25,304 nucleotides of DNA from positions 1-25,304 of the IMG/VR virus record IMGVR_UViG_3300007540_000092. One strand, 5' to 3'. The notes under the pieces are model-generated. The model was not told the DNA's origin, made no database searches, and worked only from the letters and a program-made list of their open reading frames with translations. The stretch comes from a virus. A program made the position numbers and the translations under genes. Of this stretch, positions 24,162 through 25,304 are shown piece after piece. Positions within the stretch are counted from its first letter, which is position 1. Each line of letters starts with the position of its first letter.

Positions 24162-24798
24162 AGTTTTTATATATTATTTAGAAAAAAATAATATTATATT
24201 TTATATAGGTAAAACAAAAAACCCTAAATCAAGGGAAGCTGATTGGAAAAGAGAATATGGTGAAGATTTAAAATTTTTTATAATAGATGAAGTTGATAAT
24301 AATGAATGGAAGGTTTGGGAATGTTATTGGATTGAACAATTTAAACAATGGGGATTTAATTTAATAAATCAAAATAAAGGTGGAGGGGGATTAGAAAAAC
24401 ATTCTGATGAAACTATTGAAAAGATTAGATTAAAGAAGATTGGTATAAAACAAAATAGAACTAAGATAAGAAAAGATAAAGGCAAAAAACATAAAAAAAC
24501 TAAAGGAATTAAAATTGGAAGACCTGAAGGATTTGTTTATAGTGATGAATTAAAACTTCATTTAAGTAATAAAATGAAGGGAGTACCAAAACACACAGAA
24601 GAGGGAAAATTTAAATTTACAAACAAAAAAATATACACTTTTGTCAACCTTGATACTGGTGAAAAATTTAAAGGTATTAGATATAACTTTCAAAATAAAT
24701 ATAATCTGAGATATAAAGGAATATATAATTTAGTTACAAATAAAGCAAAAACATATAAAGGATGGAAAATAAAGAATTTAAAAGGTGGCAAAAATTAG
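24124..24798 (+). CDS. GIY-YIG homing endonuclease (HEG3) inserted in the FAD oxidoreductase gene
   Basis: A 224-aa homing endonuclease. IYYLEKNNIIFYIGKT gives the GIY-YIG core; WECYWIEQFKQWGF carries the Glu, and the NQNKGGGG loop follows. A very basic linker leads to a C-terminal NUMOD1-like module ending TYKGWKIK. The ATG at 24124 is preferred to a TTG at 24115. The first 38 bases overlap the end of the truncated oxidoreductase ORF in another frame. The last 37 bases overlap the start of the ART-like gene. It ends in TAG like HEG2. Its catalytic domain is closest to HEG2 of the two relatives in the window (shared YWIEQF-x-QWGF). It appears intact and is presumably the agent of the gene split. 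Confidence 0.85.
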   Translation: MKSNINQSRVKNKVFIYYLEKNNIIFYIGKTKNPKSREADWKREYGEDLKFFIIDEVDNNEWKVWECYWIEQFKQWGFNLINQNKGGGGLEKHSDETIEKIRLKKIGIKQNRTKIRKDKGKKHKKTKGIKIGRPEGFVYSDELKLHLSNKMKGVPKHTEEGKFKFTNKKIYTFVNLDTGEKFKGIRYNFQNKYNLRYKGIYNLVTNKAKTYKGWKIKNLKGGKN

Positions 24799-25232
24799 CT
24801 GGAATACTAAAAGAAGATAAAGAATTTCAAAAAGGTAATTTAGTTTATCATTCAACAGATATACAAAATGCTTCAAATATTTTAAAAAGTGGTGAAATCA
24901 AAACTTATGAAGACATATTAAAAGCAGCAAATCAAAATCCTGAAGATTGGTATGAAGACCCCAATTATGGTAAATTTGTATATGTTTCTGATTTTCCACA
25001 TAATAATAATAATTTTTATGGGTTAGGGGATTTGGATGTTACATTTGTAATAGATAGTAACAACATAAAACATAAAATGATACAAGCTGATAAAAGTTAT
25101 GAAGGTGGAACTATTTCGGTGCAAGGTAATATTCCTATAACATCTATTACTAAAGTTATACTTCATAACTCAGATGAGAATTTAATTAAATTACTAAATA
25201 ATAAAAAAATTGAATTTCAAATTCAAAAATAA
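24762..25232 (+). CDS. ADP-ribosyltransferase-like protein with capsid-targeting-like leader
   Basis: A 156-aa protein. The leader MENKEFKRWQKLAGILKE ends in L-K-E (16-18), a strong match to a T4-style capsid-targeting sequence. It is followed by LVYHSTDIQNASNILKSGEI (28-46), the YH-x-T...A-x2-IL-x-G opening of small ART-fold enzymes (PARP/KptA/DarT-like). A middle strand has KFVYVSD (about 71-77), and GGTISVQGNIPITSITKVIL (115-134) resembles the last strand with IP-x3-I. A catalytic Glu is not obvious near that strand, so activity is uncertain. If packaged and active it would be a functional analogue of T4 Alt, which ADP-ribosylates host RNA polymerase on injection. The gene sits between HEG3 and the second half of the FAD gene, with its ATG inside HEG3. 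Confidence 0.55.
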   Translation: MENKEFKRWQKLAGILKEDKEFQKGNLVYHSTDIQNASNILKSGEIKTYEDILKAANQNPEDWYEDPNYGKFVYVSDFPHNNNNFYGLGDLDVTFVIDSNNIKHKMIQADKSYEGGTISVQGNIPITSITKVILHNSDENLIKLLNNKKIEFQIQK

Positions 25233-25235
25233 AAT

Positions 25236-25304
25236 ATGAAAAACAAAATAAAATACGACTCTCTTATATTCGCTGTAGGCAAATCAGGTATTGACTTTGG
25301 TAAA
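25236..25304 (+). CDS. FAD-dependent oxidoreductase, continuation of the split gene (partial)
   Basis: The last 69 bases open a frame from ATG 25236 that leaves the window: MKNKIKYDSLIFAVGKSG and IDFGK. In COG2509-type flavoproteins the FAD domain continues with a strand of the form 'ad-x-vilAvGRsG' after the segment where the first ORF ends. YDSLIFAVGKSG fits this exactly. I therefore read it as the second piece of the oxidoreductase, now with its own ATG, four bases after the ART-like gene's stop. Whether the halves are made as two chains, spliced at the RNA level, or inactive cannot be decided here. Confidence 0.6.
   Translation, partial: MKNKIKYDSLIFAVGKSGIDFGK

Noticed and set aside
1-25304. 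tRNA genes, CRISPR arrays, insertion sequences, integrase or attachment sites
   Set aside because: No cloverleaf with CCA-type acceptor, no spaced direct repeats, no transposase or integrase motif and no terminal inverted repeats were found by reading the intergenic regions.

Overview
The window looks like a piece of an AT-rich genome of a tailed double-stranded DNA phage, most likely a large contractile-tailed (T4-like) virus from a marine or aquatic setting. All genes that can be supported lie on the + strand, tightly packed. Few have a Shine-Dalgarno sequence: most starts follow A/T-rich leaders such as ACAAA-ATG. This, with the very low GC, makes a Bacteroidota (flavobacterial) host plausible; the host is inference. 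No tRNA, CRISPR array, integrase or attachment site was seen.

Layout. (1) 1-10755, virion module: the 3' 7 kb of a giant tail/baseplate-type protein open at the left edge, a 220-aa structural protein, two related structural proteins, and a fibre-like protein. (2) 10774-13578, DNA metabolism: a GIY-YIG-like nuclease, a GIY-YIG homing endonuclease (HEG1) cut by an amber codon, a DnaG-type primase with zinc finger and TOPRIM, and a PD-(D/E)XK nuclease. (3) 13646-22719, a run of accessory and head-associated genes: a P-loop kinase-like protein, an 870-aa six-part protein (nucleotidyltransferase, HExxH zincin, unknown domain, zinc ribbon, ParB-like, HAD phosphatase), a zinc-finger protein, basic and acidic proteins, a protein with an EF-hand-like loop and a basic C-terminal domain, and a second PD-(D/E)XK-like protein. 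(4) 22720-25304, a mobile region: tandem hairpins and a terminator, a 41-aa ORF, HEG2, a FAD-dependent oxidoreductase (COG2509-like) split into two ORFs by HEG3 plus an ADP-ribosyltransferase-like gene, then the window edge.

The most interesting pattern is a possible virion-delivered effector set. At least six proteins in regions 3-4 begin with 8-27 residues ending in (L/I)-X-E, the cleavage rule of the T4 gp21 prohead protease and the layout of T4 capsid-targeting sequences (as on Alt and the internal proteins). They include the kinase-like, nuclease-like and ART-like proteins. The 870-aa protein starts with such a sequence and carries the same motif, mostly as (L/I)-(N/M)-E-N, at nearly every domain junction, so it could be a polyprotein cut inside the head. 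The second theme is homing-endonuclease invasion: three related HEGs, each with its 3' end overlapping the start codon of the next gene, one degenerated and one splitting a gene.
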